A stretch of 31,669 nucleotides of DNA from JBBQZU01 sp038207425 (GTDB taxonomy: Bacteria; Bacteroidota; Bacteroidia; Flavobacteriales_D; Cryomorphaceae), in the NCBI GenBank assembly GCA_038207425.1, contig JBBQZU010000032.1, positions 1-31,669 on the forward strand, read 5' to 3'. The notes below the pieces were generated by a model. That model saw only the letters and a list, made by a program, of their open reading frames with translations, did no database searches and was not told the DNA's origin. Positions 15,666 through 25,525 of this stretch are shown here, in pieces (position 1 is the stretch's first letter; each line of letters starts with the position of its first letter). The position numbers and the translations under genes were made by a program.

Positions 15666-18350
15666 ATGAAAGACCAACTGCGTCGTTTTTTGCCCCATTT
15701 CATTGTTGTGGGTCTCTTTGTTGCAATCAGTGCCATTTATTATTACCCTGCATTTCAGGGGTACTCGCTCCAGCAGTCTGATGTGATACAATTCCGCGGT
15801 ATGGCACAGGAGATCATAGAATTCAGACGCATGTACGGACAGGAGCCGCTGTGGACCAACTCGATGTTTTCAGGGATGCCCGCCACGCAAATTTCTGTGC
15901 AATACCCCAATAATATTGTGAAGATGCTTGATGGCATTTTCACCCTTGGACTACCTAAACCCGCCAGCTATCTGTTTCTTGGCCTTGTCGGTTTCTACAT
16001 TCTGCTTATTTCCTTCAGGGCGAGGCCCTGGCTGGCCGCAGTGGGGGCGCTGGCTTTTGCGTTTTCCAGCTACTACTTCATTATACTTGAAGCGGGCCAC
16101 AATACCAAGGCACACGCCATCGTATATATGGCCCCTACCCTTGCCGGAATTATTTGGGCCTACCGAGGCAGGTTGCTCTTTGGTGGCGCCTTTGCTGCGC
16201 TCTTTCTGGCATTGCAGATTTCGGCCAATCACGTGCAGATTACCTACTACTTCGGCATCATGGTACTCTTTGTGATCATTGCCAAGCTTGTGCAGGCGCT
16301 GAGGGAAAAAAAATTGCCCCGTTTTGCGAAAGCTACAGCCGTGCTGGCCGGAGCAGCGGTAATAGCGGTGCTGAGCAATGCCAACGTACTGTGGAATACC
16401 TACGAATATGGCAAGTATACCACCAGGGGAAAAAGTGAGCTCACCATTACCCCCGATGGCGGCAGCAATGACCGCTTGGTAACTGGTGGCCTCGACCGCG
16501 ATTACGTAACACAGTGGAGCTATGGCATTGGCGAAACCCTCTCGCTGCTGGTACCAAACGCCCGCGGTGGCGAATCGGGTGTGATGCTTACTGAAGATAT
16601 GCGCCGCGACAACCCGGAATTTTTCAACCTCGGAGCCAAAGCCTATCAGGATGAAGGCTATCTGCCCTACACCTACTGGGGTGAACAACTTTTTACTTCG
16701 GGTCCGGTATACGTGGGCGCGCTGGTTTTTCTATTGTTTATTCTCTGCATGGTATTCGTTGAAGGGCCGGTAAAATGGGCGCTTTTCGCGACAGCACTGC
16801 TTACGATAGCCCTTAGCTGGGGCAAAAATTTTATGGGCCTTACCGACTTCTTTCTGGACTATGTACCTGGTTATAATAAGTTCAGGGCGGTTACCATCAT
16901 CCTTGCTATCACCGAACTGGTACTGCCACTCATGGGATTTATATTTCTCAAGAAGCTTTTCGACAGGCCTGAAATAGTAGCCAATAATGGTAAGAAGTTT
17001 CTCATAGCTTCAGGGTCGCTGGCTGTGGTGCTTCTCGCTCTGCTTGCTGCGCCCACCAGCTTTCTCAGTTTTATGAGCGAGCGCGACAATGACTTTTTCT
17101 CTGCCGCCGTTTCCGGAAATAACGGCACATCATACCTGCGCTACCTCGATATGCTGCGCGAAGCGCGTATTGAAACCTTCCGCGCTGATGTGATGCGCTC
17201 GCTGGCCTTTGTGTTGGCGGGGTGCGCTCTTATTTGGTTTTTTGCAAAAGGCCGGCTCAAGGCCACTCCCTTCGTAGCCATACTGGCTGTATTGGTTTTG
17301 GGTGATATGTGGCCTATCGCCAAAAGGTATATCAACAATGAAAAGGACCGCGGTAAATTCACTCAGTGGCAGCCCATTGCCGACGCAAAAGCAGCGCAAA
17401 AAGCCGCCGAAGCCGACCTTACCATTCTGGAACAGGAGCAGCTCAAAAACCCGCGCACCAAGGATGCAATTGACAAAGCTGTAGCCGACTACAAGGGCAT
17501 GAACCGCGAAAAGAAAAACCTGCGGGTAAGCGAAGATGAACTCAACGATGTGCGCTTTGCAGCCCTGCGCTTCAATTCCAACTACCGGGTATTCACTTTG
17601 CTCAATCCTTTCAACGACGGCAGGGTGTCGTACTTCCATAAATCCATAGGTGGCTACCACGGTGCTAAGTTGCAGCGCTATCAGGAGCTCATCAGCTTTC
17701 ACATCGACCGCGAATTGCGCGATATTGTCGGCACCATGCAAAACTCACCCACCCGCGAAAGTATAGCCCTCACGCTGCAGAATGCCCATGTGCTCAATAT
17801 GCTGAATACGGAGTACATCATTTATAACAATGACGCAGGCCCGCTGCCCAACAGCGCAAATCTGGGCAGCGCTTGGTTCGTAGAAGACATTGTAATAGTG
17901 GACGATGCTGATACTGAAATAACTGCCATCGAAGGCCTGCAAACGCGGTATCAGGCTGTGGTAGACAAGCGCTACGCCGATCAGATAAAAGGCTTCACCT
18001 ACCAAACCGACAGCACTGCTGCCATAGCCGTAGAGGAGCACTTGCCCAACTATATAAAGTATATCTATGATTCGCCCGTGCCACAGGCAGCGATATTTTC
18101 AGAGATTCACTATGAAAAGGGCTGGAATGCGTATCTCGATGGCAATGCAGTACCTCACTTCCGCGCCAATTACGCACTGCGCGGCATGATTGTGCCCGGA
18201 GGTAGCCATACCATAGAATTCAAATTCGAGCCGCGCACCTACGCCAAGGCCGCTACGGTGAGCACTGCCGCGGGTCTTATCATCGTTGCCCTAGTGCTTT
18301 ACACGCTCTACCTGCGCTTTCGCCAGAAGGAAGAAGAAATAGATTTTTGA
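15666..18350 (+). CDS. YfhO-family multi-pass membrane protein
   Basis: An 894-residue integral membrane protein. Many hydrophobic helices occupy about residues 10-590 with soluble loops between (for example around LTITPDGGSNDRLVTGGLDRDYV), and one last helix lies near the C-terminus (about 860-885, before RFRQKEEEIDF). The early segment DVIQFRGMAQEIIEFRRMYG, then SMFSGMPATQISVQYP, is strongly conserved in Bacteroidota YfhO proteins. YfhO in Firmicutes decorates lipoteichoic acid with sugar from a lipid carrier, and a GT-C-like glycosyltransferase role is likely but unproven here. A C-terminal soluble domain (about 690-850) contains EIHYEKGWNAYLDG. Its stop overlaps the start of the next glycosyltransferase by one base, supporting a joint role in surface glycan synthesis. 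Confidence 0.9.
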   Translation: MKDQLRRFLPHFIVVGLFVAISAIYYYPAFQGYSLQQSDVIQFRGMAQEIIEFRRMYGQEPLWTNSMFSGMPATQISVQYPNNIVKMLDGIFTLGLPKPASYLFLGLVGFYILLISFRARPWLAAVGALAFAFSSYYFIILEAGHNTKAHAIVYMAPTLAGIIWAYRGRLLFGGAFAALFLALQISANHVQITYYFGIMVLFVIIAKLVQALREKKLPRFAKATAVLAGAAVIAVLSNANVLWNTYEYGKYTTRGKSELTITPDGGSNDRLVTGGLDRDYVTQWSYGIGETLSLLVPNARGGESGVMLTEDMRRDNPEFFNLGAKAYQDEGYLPYTYWGEQLFTSGPVYVGALVFLLFILCMVFVEGPVKWALFATALLTIALSWGKNFMGLTDFFLDYVPGYNKFRAVTIILAITELVLPLMGFIFLKKLFDRPEIVANNGKKFLIASGSLAVVLLALLAAPTSFLSFMSERDNDFFSAAVSGNNGTSYLRYLDMLREARIETFRADVMRSLAFVLAGCALIWFFAKGRLKATPFVAILAVLVLGDMWPIAKRYINNEKDRGKFTQWQPIADAKAAQKAAEADLTILEQEQLKNPRTKDAIDKAVADYKGMNREKKNLRVSEDELNDVRFAALRFNSNYRVFTLLNPFNDGRVSYFHKSIGGYHGAKLQRYQELISFHIDRELRDIVGTMQNSPTRESIALTLQNAHVLNMLNTEYIIYNNDAGPLPNSANLGSAWFVEDIVIVDDADTEITAIEGLQTRYQAVVDKRYADQIKGFTYQTDSTAAIAVEEHLPNYIKYIYDSPVPQAAIFSEIHYEKGWNAYLDGNAVPHFRANYALRGMIVPGGSHTIEFKFEPRTYAKAATVSTAAGLIIVALVLYTLYLRFRQKEEEIDF

Positions 18351-19615
18351 TGAAAAAAATGCTGCTCATCACTTACTACTGGCCTCCTTCAGGAGGTGCA
18401 GGTGTGCAGCGCTGGCTGAAGATGAGCAAATACCTTCCGGAAATGGGGGTGCAGTGCACGGTACTTACCGTAAATGCTGCCGAAGCCACCTATCCCATTC
18501 GCGATGAAAGTCTCCTGGCAGAAGTGCCTGAAGCGCTGCATGTGGTGCGCACAAAAAGTTTTGAGCCGCTGCAACTTTACGGTAAAATAGCGGGCCATGA
18601 AAAAATTCCCCACGGCGGCTTTAACAATGTTGATACCAATACCACCGGGTCAAAACTCAGCCGCTGGGTCAGGGGGAACTTCTTCATACCCGATGCGCGC
18701 AAAGGGTGGAACCGCTATGCGCTGCGTGCTGCCAGAAAACTGATTGCCGATAAAGGAATTGAAACGGTTGTTACCACCGGCCCACCGCACAGCACCCACT
18801 TGATGGGCCTGTTGCTGAAAAAAGAATTTGGTATAAAATGGATCGCCGACTTTCGCGACCCCTGGACTGATATTTACTACTACGATCAGCTTTTGCACAC
18901 CGCCCGCGCCGCGAAGCGCGATGCCGCATTGGAGCATTCTGTGCTTGAAGGTGCTGATATTGTACTGGCAGTCTGCCCATCGAATGCGGCACTATTTCGC
19001 GAAAAGCCGGGAGTGTATGCGGACAAAATACAAGTGCTTACCAATGGATTTGACGAAAGTGATTTCCCGAAAGGGCAGAGCCCCGCAAACGATGGAGTAT
19101 TGAAGATAGCCTATACCGGCACCATAGCACCAACCTACAATGCGGCGCCTGTATTTGAAATCCTGGCAAAGCTCAGCATTCCTTGGCAGTTGAACATTGC
19201 GGGCAGCGTAGCTCCTGAATTGAAGCAAGCCATTACGCAACGCGCGCTGGGCAGCCATGTGAACTACCTGGGCTACCTGCCCCACGGCGAGTCGCTCAGC
19301 TTGTTGATGCGCAGCAACCTGCTCCTGCATATATTGCCCGACACCGATAAAAACCAGATGGGCACCACCGGCAAACTTTTCGAATATATAGGCTCGGGAG
19401 TTCCGGTTTTGAATATCGGGCCAAAGGTGGGCGACGCAGCAATATTTATTGAAGAAGCAGGAGCCGGAGCTACTTTTGGGCGCAGCGAAACGCAGGAAAT
19501 ACTCCAATTTCTAAATACAATCGCCGCGAAAAATTTTCAGCATGCCGGCAGGAGCAGCCGCTTTACGCGGAAAGCGATTGCCGCGCAGTTTGCAGGGCTC
19601 TTGTCAAAAGCATAG
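18350..19615 (+). CDS. Glycosyltransferase family 4 protein
   Basis: A 421-residue GT-B enzyme. The N-terminus has LLITYYWPPSGGAGVQRWLK, a glycine-rich acceptor-side loop frequent in GT4. GIKWIADFRDPWTD near residue 160 is a typical marker of Bacteroidota members. The C-terminal donor domain has LKIAYTGTIAPTYNA, VNYLGYLPHGES and GTTGKLFEYIGSGVPVLNIGP, where the Lys-Glu pair binds the nucleotide sugar. The start is the ATG at 18350, whose first base is the last base of the YfhO stop (TGATG overlap), so translation is coupled. Acts in the cytoplasm, probably on surface polysaccharide; donor and acceptor unknown. Confidence 0.9.
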   Translation: MKKMLLITYYWPPSGGAGVQRWLKMSKYLPEMGVQCTVLTVNAAEATYPIRDESLLAEVPEALHVVRTKSFEPLQLYGKIAGHEKIPHGGFNNVDTNTTGSKLSRWVRGNFFIPDARKGWNRYALRAARKLIADKGIETVVTTGPPHSTHLMGLLLKKEFGIKWIADFRDPWTDIYYYDQLLHTARAAKRDAALEHSVLEGADIVLAVCPSNAALFREKPGVYADKIQVLTNGFDESDFPKGQSPANDGVLKIAYTGTIAPTYNAAPVFEILAKLSIPWQLNIAGSVAPELKQAITQRALGSHVNYLGYLPHGESLSLLMRSNLLLHILPDTDKNQMGTTGKLFEYIGSGVPVLNIGPKVGDAAIFIEEAGAGATFGRSETQEILQFLNTIAAKNFQHAGRSSRFTRKAIAAQFAGLLSKA

Positions 19616-19734
19616 GGATGCTTGCAGCAAAACGGTGCTTTCGGAATGCCATTTCAGATAAAGTCAAAATGGCGGGGCTCAAATCACACCCTGATGTATG
19701 GAGCAGTTGCAAGTAGGCATAAAGATAGTTTTAA

Positions 19735-21231
19735 TTACTTACCCCATTCGCCGATCAGGCTTTTTATCCCGCCTTTTGAGCGCATCACGATCAAAACTTT
19801 CTTCAGTTTTTCTTTCTCGACAGCATCGGCCACTGCGATGTACAGAAACACGGCAAATAGCAGCAGGCTAAGGCTTTTCAGCAATAATCTTGTTGCTATA
19901 TCAGCGTTGTTCACGTAAATGCCGAATGCAATGAAAGCAGCACAGCCCAGCATCATCAGGAATATACGCCTAAACTCATATCGCACAGGCATATGTGCCT
20001 GAGCAAAGCGGTACGACACTGCGCACATGGTGATATAACTCAACCCCGTAGCGGCAATAGCGCCATAAAAACTGAAGAAGGGAATGAGCGCAAAGTTGAG
20101 CACGATATTCGCCGATACCCCAATGAGGGTTACCCAGGCATGGTATCTGGTTTTCTTGGTAATCAAAAATACGTAGGAGATGTAATGCTGCAAAGCTTTA
20201 AATATAAAAGCGTAGGCAATAAATGGCACCAGGATGATCGCCACCCAATAATCAGGTTCATTGGGGCTCATTACCTTGATAAGTTCTTTGCTGAAAAGCG
20301 AAATAACCAGGGTAAGCAATACCGTAATGCCGATAAAATACGTGAGCATCTTGCTGAAAAACCGCTCGAAGTTGTCATCGTTTACTTTTTTAAAAAGTAT
20401 GGGCAGGAATCCGAGCGAAAAGCTGCCAATTATGAGCAGGTTCGAGATGCTTCCCACCTTGTAAGCGGTGCCGTAAATACCCACATCGGCGTAGTCGCCG
20501 TAAATTTTAAGGATAAACCGGTCGGCGATATTGAGCAAGATTACAGATACGGTTGTGAATACCAGCGGAGCACCAAAGCGGTAGAGTTCTTTGGCTATTT
20601 TACGGTCGAAGTTGAAGGTAAGCTGACGTACCTGAATGGGCAGCGTGACGATAAGCAAAGCACAATTTGCCAGCAATATGCCGAGTATAGCGCCGTATAC
20701 CCCCATTTCGCGGTACAGCATAAAGTAGCTCACAAACCCGAGCATTCCGGCGAGCTTTACTGAAAAAAACAGGAGATAGGAGATGGCTTTTTCTTTAAGG
20801 CGAAGCAGTTGAAGAGGAAGTAAGCCCAGAATTTCTATCGCGATGGAACAGAAGAGCAGGGTGAAAACCATGGAATAGTCAGCGGCATCAAAAAATAGGC
20901 GACTGAAAAGTTCGGAGAGGGGTAGGAAAATGGCAAGGAAAACAACCGCCAGTATGAACAACAGCACCAGGGCCGTGAAGTATATTTGATTTTGTTTTGC
21001 TTGTGATTCCTCATCACTGCCAAAGCGCAGCATCGAGGTAGGTATATTCAGAGCGATGACCCCAACCAGGAATTGTGTAATCAACTCAAACGTTACCAGG
21101 ATTCCCATTTCGGTAGTGCTGAGCGCCGAGGTATATATTGGAAGCAGCAGCAACCCTGTAGTTTTGACGAGAATATTGCTGATGCCGTATAATGCCGTTT
21201 GCTTAAATGTATTGCGCAGGTCCTTAATCAT
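19735..21231 (-). CDS. Polysaccharide flippase (Wzx-like, MOP superfamily)
   Basis: A 498-residue inner-membrane protein with about 14 predicted helices. The N-terminus reads LRNTFKQTALYGISNILVK, then LLLPIYTSALSTTEMGILVT, the classic opening of the polysaccharide biosynthesis / RfbX-Wzx family. Charged residues in membrane segments (DRFILKIYGDYADVGIYGTA) are typical. Such proteins flip undecaprenyl-linked oligosaccharides to the periplasmic face. It is convergent with the YfhO-GT4 operon (gap 119 bp) and not in a large O-antigen cluster, so the cargo is undefined. Length and topology are intact. Confidence 0.92.
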   Translation of the reverse strand: MIKDLRNTFKQTALYGISNILVKTTGLLLLPIYTSALSTTEMGILVTFELITQFLVGVIALNIPTSMLRFGSDEESQAKQNQIYFTALVLLFILAVVFLAIFLPLSELFSRLFFDAADYSMVFTLLFCSIAIEILGLLPLQLLRLKEKAISYLLFFSVKLAGMLGFVSYFMLYREMGVYGAILGILLANCALLIVTLPIQVRQLTFNFDRKIAKELYRFGAPLVFTTVSVILLNIADRFILKIYGDYADVGIYGTAYKVGSISNLLIIGSFSLGFLPILFKKVNDDNFERFFSKMLTYFIGITVLLTLVISLFSKELIKVMSPNEPDYWVAIILVPFIAYAFIFKALQHYISYVFLITKKTRYHAWVTLIGVSANIVLNFALIPFFSFYGAIAATGLSYITMCAVSYRFAQAHMPVRYEFRRIFLMMLGCAAFIAFGIYVNNADIATRLLLKSLSLLLFAVFLYIAVADAVEKEKLKKVLIVMRSKGGIKSLIGEWGK

Positions 21232-21678
21232 AGGTTTTCCTTTACCGGAAATCGCCGCAATTTAATGCTATTTGGCGGTTGAACGATTTGTTCCCTTCTA
21301 TAGGTTTTTGTGCTTTTCTTTTTGCGCAATTTTCTTTCCGAAGAACGAAAAGTCAAAAACGACTCCCAAATTTGTCCCGAAGATTAAACCCACCTACCCA
21401 CAGCTCCATCGGGGCTGCATGCGGGCGGCCGCGGTGCAACCGTGGGAGATAAGCGCCTTGTAGGTCAGCGCCGCCGCGAGCTTCCGAAACAATGGTAGGT
21501 CTTGACAGAAGTGCAACGGTAGGTAGTTTTTGAATTTTTGATTTTGGTAGAATTGAGCTTTCGCAAAATAGCTTGACCTATCGCCTGCCTAAAATCCAAA
21601 AAGAAAGTATTCAAATATCTGTGAAAAACTAAAAACTAATTTACGATCTTAACCCCCGATATTCTTAAACACACACCT
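21232..21678. other. Intergenic region between divergent flippase and acyl-CoA ligase genes
   Basis: About 450 bp. Contains the inverted composite REP-like unit (21401-21447) and repeated GTAGGT words near 21460-21530. No coding frame I can support. Promoters for both flanking genes must lie here, but I see no convincing consensus pair. Confidence 0.6.
21401..21447 (-). repeat. Composite two-hairpin REP-like unit, copy B (inverted)
   Basis: On the plus strand CAGCTCCATCGGGGCTG (21401-21417, 7-bp stem with one G-T pair), 11 nt, then CCGCGGTGCAACCGTGGGA (21429-21447). Reverse-complemented, this matches copy A at 15211-15257 in element order, total length (47 bp) and spacer length. Confidence 0.7.
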
Positions 21679-23439
21679 ATGCAAGCCGACAAGACGAGAT
21701 TATTTGACTTTTACGACTACCAATTGGCAAACCACCCACTGAGCGACTCTCTTGCCGCCAAGATAAGCGGCAAATGGGAAACCTACAGCACCCAAAAAGT
21801 AATAGATCTCGCCAATCAGCTCAGCAGCGGCCTGCTGGCGCAAGGCATCAAGCCCGGCGATAAAGTCGCCATCATCAGCAATAACCGCCCGGAATGGGTC
21901 ATCGCCGACCTGGCCATTTTGCAGATAGGTGCCACAAATGTACCCATCTACCCTACCATTACGGAGAGCGAATACACTTTTATTTTTAACGACAGTGAAG
22001 TAAAAATTGCCCTTGTAAGCGATGCCGACCTTTACCGCAAGGTGAACAATATAAAACCAAATACTCCCAGCTTGCAAGGTATTTTCTGCTTCGACCATAT
22101 AGCCGGTACCACACATTGGAGCAGTATCTGCACCACTCCCGACATTGATGCCATCAAAACCCTTCGCGCGGCAGTAAAACCCGAAGACCTGGCCACGCTC
22201 ATCTACACATCGGGCACCACCGGTACTCCAAAGGGTGTAATGCTTTCGCATAAAAATGTAGCAAGCAACACCATAGCCAGCAAGGAGCGGCTTCCGGTAT
22301 ACGCCAATTCGAAAGGAGTAAGCTTTCTACCCCTGTGCCATATCTATGAGCGGATGATCATATACCTGTATGTATATACCGGGGTATCGCTTTATTTTGC
22401 GCAAAGCATGGAGACCATTGGCGATGATATTCGCGATGTGAAACCACAGGTATTTACTGCAGTGCCGAGGCTACTCGAAAAAGTATACGACCGCATCATG
22501 GCCAAAGGCGCTGAGCTCACAGGCGCCAAAAAGGCACTCTTTTACTGGGCGGTAGGCTTGGCGGAAAAATTCGAACCTTACGGTCAAAATGGCCCATTCT
22601 ATGAGATGAAACTCAAAGTGGCCCGCAAGCTAATATTCAGCAAATGGAAAGATGCGCTTGGTGGAAATGTACAGGCTATAGCCAGCGGCAGCGCAGCTCT
22701 GAATCCGCGTTTGGCGCGCATATTTAACGCCGCAGGAATACCTGTGCTCGAAGGCTATGGCCTTACGGAAACATCGCCGGTGATAAGCGTAAATTGCCTG
22801 CACAACAATGGACTGCGAATGGGAACCACTGGCAGGCCTATACAGGATGTGCATGTAAAAATAGCCGACGACGGAGAGATACTGGTAAAAGGACCCAACG
22901 TGATGATGGGCTACTACAAACGGCCCGACCTTACGGCAGAAACAATAGATTCAGATGGCTGGTTTCACACCGGCGATATTGGCGAACTCGTAGACGGACA
23001 ATTCCTGAAAATAACTGACCGGAAAAAAGAGATTTTCAAAACATCAGGTGGCAAGTACATTGCCCCGCAGATCATGGAGAACAAGTTTAAAGAGAGTCGC
23101 TTTATTGAGCAAATCATGGTGATAGGCGAAAACCGCAAGCACCCTTCAGCGCTTGTAGTGCCGAGCTTTGAATTTCTGAAACAGTGGTGTGAGCAGAAGG
23201 GAGTGCCGTTTAAGAGCCGTGAAGAAGTAATCAAAAACCAAACTGTGATAGACCGCTATCAGAAAGAGATAGATGAAAAAAACGAAAGCTTTGGCAAATG
23301 GGAACAGGTGAAGAAATTTGAACTACTCCCGGCTGAATTTACCATTGATGGAGGTGAAGTAACTCCTACCCTAAAACTGAAGCGCAAAGAGATTCATAAA
23401 AAGTATGCTGCCTTGGTAGAAAAGATTTATACCGAATAG
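21679..23439 (+). CDS. Long-chain fatty-acid--CoA ligase (AMP-forming)
   Basis: A 586-residue adenylate-forming enzyme that activates fatty acids to acyl-CoA through an acyl-AMP intermediate, for beta-oxidation or lipid synthesis. Motifs in order: LIYTSGTTGTPKGVMLSHKN (P-loop, about residues 174-193), FLPLCHIYERM, EGYGLTETSPVIS (about 356-368), DGWFHTGDIGE (about 426-436) and DRKKEIFKTSGGKYIAP. The C-terminal TPTLKLKRKEI contains the catalytic lysine. It matches the FAA1/FadD15-like class common in Bacteroidota. No beta-oxidation genes are adjacent. Chain-length preference cannot be read from sequence alone. Confidence 0.94.
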   Translation: MQADKTRLFDFYDYQLANHPLSDSLAAKISGKWETYSTQKVIDLANQLSSGLLAQGIKPGDKVAIISNNRPEWVIADLAILQIGATNVPIYPTITESEYTFIFNDSEVKIALVSDADLYRKVNNIKPNTPSLQGIFCFDHIAGTTHWSSICTTPDIDAIKTLRAAVKPEDLATLIYTSGTTGTPKGVMLSHKNVASNTIASKERLPVYANSKGVSFLPLCHIYERMIIYLYVYTGVSLYFAQSMETIGDDIRDVKPQVFTAVPRLLEKVYDRIMAKGAELTGAKKALFYWAVGLAEKFEPYGQNGPFYEMKLKVARKLIFSKWKDALGGNVQAIASGSAALNPRLARIFNAAGIPVLEGYGLTETSPVISVNCLHNNGLRMGTTGRPIQDVHVKIADDGEILVKGPNVMMGYYKRPDLTAETIDSDGWFHTGDIGELVDGQFLKITDRKKEIFKTSGGKYIAPQIMENKFKESRFIEQIMVIGENRKHPSALVVPSFEFLKQWCEQKGVPFKSREEVIKNQTVIDRYQKEIDEKNESFGKWEQVKKFELLPAEFTIDGGEVTPTLKLKRKEIHKKYAALVEKIYTE

Positions 23440-23743
23440 CTTCAGACTGTAGGAGATAATCTGCTCGCAACTTTGCAGTATTCGTTGGTTTGGCTTGCTT
23501 CCAAAGGGTTGAATAATTTAACACCAAAGTGCGCAAAGGAAAGGCGGTGTATAAATGCAAGTCATTGCGAATTCATACTCATTGAAACTTCCTGTTTAAA
23601 GGAACTCTCAAATGTAAGGAAGCAAGCAAAAAAATAATGGAACACTATATTGGTGCACCAAATAATATGTTCGAAATAACAGCATGCTAAAATGGATCAA
23701 ATAATACCACAGCTAAAATCAAGGCCAAAATTTTAGAACACCA
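23440..23743. other. Intergenic region upstream of GT4 gene
   Basis: 304 bp, AT-rich, without a coding frame I can support. It holds one perfect 12-bp palindrome, TTGGTGCACCAA (23650-23661), about 82 bp before the ATG at 23744, which could be an operator, though nothing else supports that. Confidence 0.5.
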
Positions 23744-24964
23744 ATGATGAACCGAAACATCGGAATGGTGCTGCATGGTGATGTTTTCACAGACATCCGC
23801 GTTCAAAATGAAATTGAATTTCTGGTTTCAGAAGGTTATTCAGTCTCTGTATTAACTCCTTATTTAGGACATGATGAATCTGAAATAGACGCCCTGAAAT
23901 ACAAGGTCGTACAGGCAAAAATCAAAGGTAAGTGGAAGGATTATTTATTTGGAACGGCAAACTTTTTTCCATTCTTCCGGTGGTATTGGGCGCGGGAAAT
24001 TAAAATATTTGCGAGAAAGTGTAAAATTGATGTTCTCCATGTTCACGACCTGTATATGGGTGAGCCCGCATTGACAGCCGGTCTTGATTCGCGAACTAAA
24101 ATTGTAGTAGACCTCCACGAAAACTTCCCTGCCGCAATTCTGGATTATGAATGGACAAAACATCCATTGAAGAATTTGCTTTCAAGGCCTGAAAAATGGA
24201 AATCGAAAGAAGCCTATATCTTAAATAATGTTGATGGCGTGGTGGTGCTGAGCGAGCCCTATGCCAATAGATTGAAAGCGCAATATAACAAGTTGAAGAA
24301 TGAAAATATAGCTGTGTACCCAAATGTACCCGACGTACAGAAAATGCTAGGCTTCAGTGAAGCACTGCCAAGCACCGTTGTCAATGGCTTATGCGTGCTT
24401 TATTTCGGGTTGGTTTCCAAACGGCGGGGTTTGCATGTAGCAAGCCAGGGTATGAAAATCCTGAAAAAGCAAGGCGTCAATTGCACCTTACTGATCATAG
24501 GCAGGTTAGATAAAGGTGAGCGCAGTTATTTTGAAACGGAGGTGATGAATGACAGTGTAATTCATATTCCCTGGATTGACTTGACTGAACTGCGATCGTA
24601 TGTAGGTATTGCCGATGTATGTATTTCGCCTTTGGTGAAAAACGACCAGCACGAATCAGGTGTAGCAAATAAAATATTCCAATATATGCTCTACGAAAAG
24701 CCACTCCTGGTAAGCGATTGCGCCCCGCAAAAAGCTATAGTAGAAACTTACGGTTGTGGTTTGAGCCATACCTTTGACGATCCCGGAGATTTTGCTGAAA
24801 AGCTGTTGCAAATCGTAAATAATCCGGAAAAAAAACTTGAGATGGGTGCAAATGGAAACAGAGCCGTTCTCGAAAAATTCAATACCAAAGTAATGGGCAA
24901 AAACATCGTTTCGCTGTACAACACCCTTCTGGATGCTAATGGGGGCAAGCCGCCAAAAATATAA
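23744..24964 (+). CDS. Glycosyltransferase family 4 protein
   Basis: A 406-residue GT-B enzyme beginning MMNRNIGMVLHGDVFTDIRV (a second ATG follows the first). DVLHVHDLYMGEPAL and VVDLHENFP are typical acceptor-domain motifs. The donor domain has LCVLYFGLVSKRRGL, TLLIIGRLDKGERSYFE and a SGVANKIFQYMLYEKPLLVSD segment that replaces the usual E(x7)E region but fits GT4 subgroups. Probably adds a sugar to a surface glycan. It converges with the methyltransferase (gap 30 bp). Codon use looks more AT-rich than in the central genes, so acquisition together with its neighbours is possible. Confidence 0.88.
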   Translation: MMNRNIGMVLHGDVFTDIRVQNEIEFLVSEGYSVSVLTPYLGHDESEIDALKYKVVQAKIKGKWKDYLFGTANFFPFFRWYWAREIKIFARKCKIDVLHVHDLYMGEPALTAGLDSRTKIVVDLHENFPAAILDYEWTKHPLKNLLSRPEKWKSKEAYILNNVDGVVVLSEPYANRLKAQYNKLKNENIAVYPNVPDVQKMLGFSEALPSTVVNGLCVLYFGLVSKRRGLHVASQGMKILKKQGVNCTLLIIGRLDKGERSYFETEVMNDSVIHIPWIDLTELRSYVGIADVCISPLVKNDQHESGVANKIFQYMLYEKPLLVSDCAPQKAIVETYGCGLSHTFDDPGDFAEKLLQIVNNPEKKLEMGANGNRAVLEKFNTKVMGKNIVSLYNTLLDANGGKPPKI

Positions 24965-24994
24965 AACTTGCCATATCAGCTTGGGTTAATCCAA

Positions 24995-25525
24995 TTAATT
25001 TTTTCTTGGATAGCCATCCATACGCCGGCAATGCACAATATAATAACGGTCAGTAAACCACCTTAGCAAAGGGCGAATTCCGAGCTTTTTTGGGTCGGGA
25101 CTTTTCCATTTTTCGAAAGCTATAATCTCCCAGCCGGTAGTCTTCATGAGCATATCAAATTGCCGCGAATCAAACTCGTGGTAGTGACAATCCCATATAT
25201 CTTGGTCATTCCAATAAACCGGGGCGAACCAAAGTTTTAGCGGAACAGAAGCCACAAGCTCAGGCGCATCCATTACGCTCAGCACGTTAAACGGTGCCAG
25301 GAGGTGCTCGAATATCTCGAAGGCGGTAATTACATCCACTCCTGTATTACCAAACCTATGGAAGTCGATATCCAGGTCTTCTCCTTTTGTATTTACCACG
25401 CTGTAACCCATATTTGTCATGGCCTTTGAAAGCGTATTGGGGGTGCCCAGGTCTAAAATAGTTCGCCCTTGACCAATTTGTTTTTTCAGGAATGACAAAG
25501 TCTTATCATGTCGGGATTTTATCAT
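24995..25525 (-). CDS. Small class I SAM-dependent methyltransferase
   Basis: A 176-residue protein with the SAM-binding start GRTILDLGTPNTLSKAM (motif I, about residues 20-36), an acidic end of strand 2 (GEDLDIDF), DVITAFEIFEHLLAPF (motif II-like) and a C-terminal RYYIVHCRR strand. This fits Methyltransf_11/23-like enzymes found with glycosyltransferases in Bacteroidota, so a sugar or glycan substrate is a guess. The start at 25525 gives MIKSRHDKT, which looks like the natural family start. An upstream small frame (25506-25682) overlaps its first 20 bases. Confidence 0.82.
   Translation of the reverse strand: MIKSRHDKTLSFLKKQIGQGRTILDLGTPNTLSKAMTNMGYSVVNTKGEDLDIDFHRFGNTGVDVITAFEIFEHLLAPFNVLSVMDAPELVASVPLKLWFAPVYWNDQDIWDCHYHEFDSRQFDMLMKTTGWEIIAFEKWKSPDPKKLGIRPLLRWFTDRYYIVHCRRMDGYPRKN

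Noticed and set aside
23650..23661. 12-bp palindrome TTGGTGCACCAA as an operator
   Set aside because: A single site with no regulator gene nearby and no second copy in the window; noted only in the intergenic entry.
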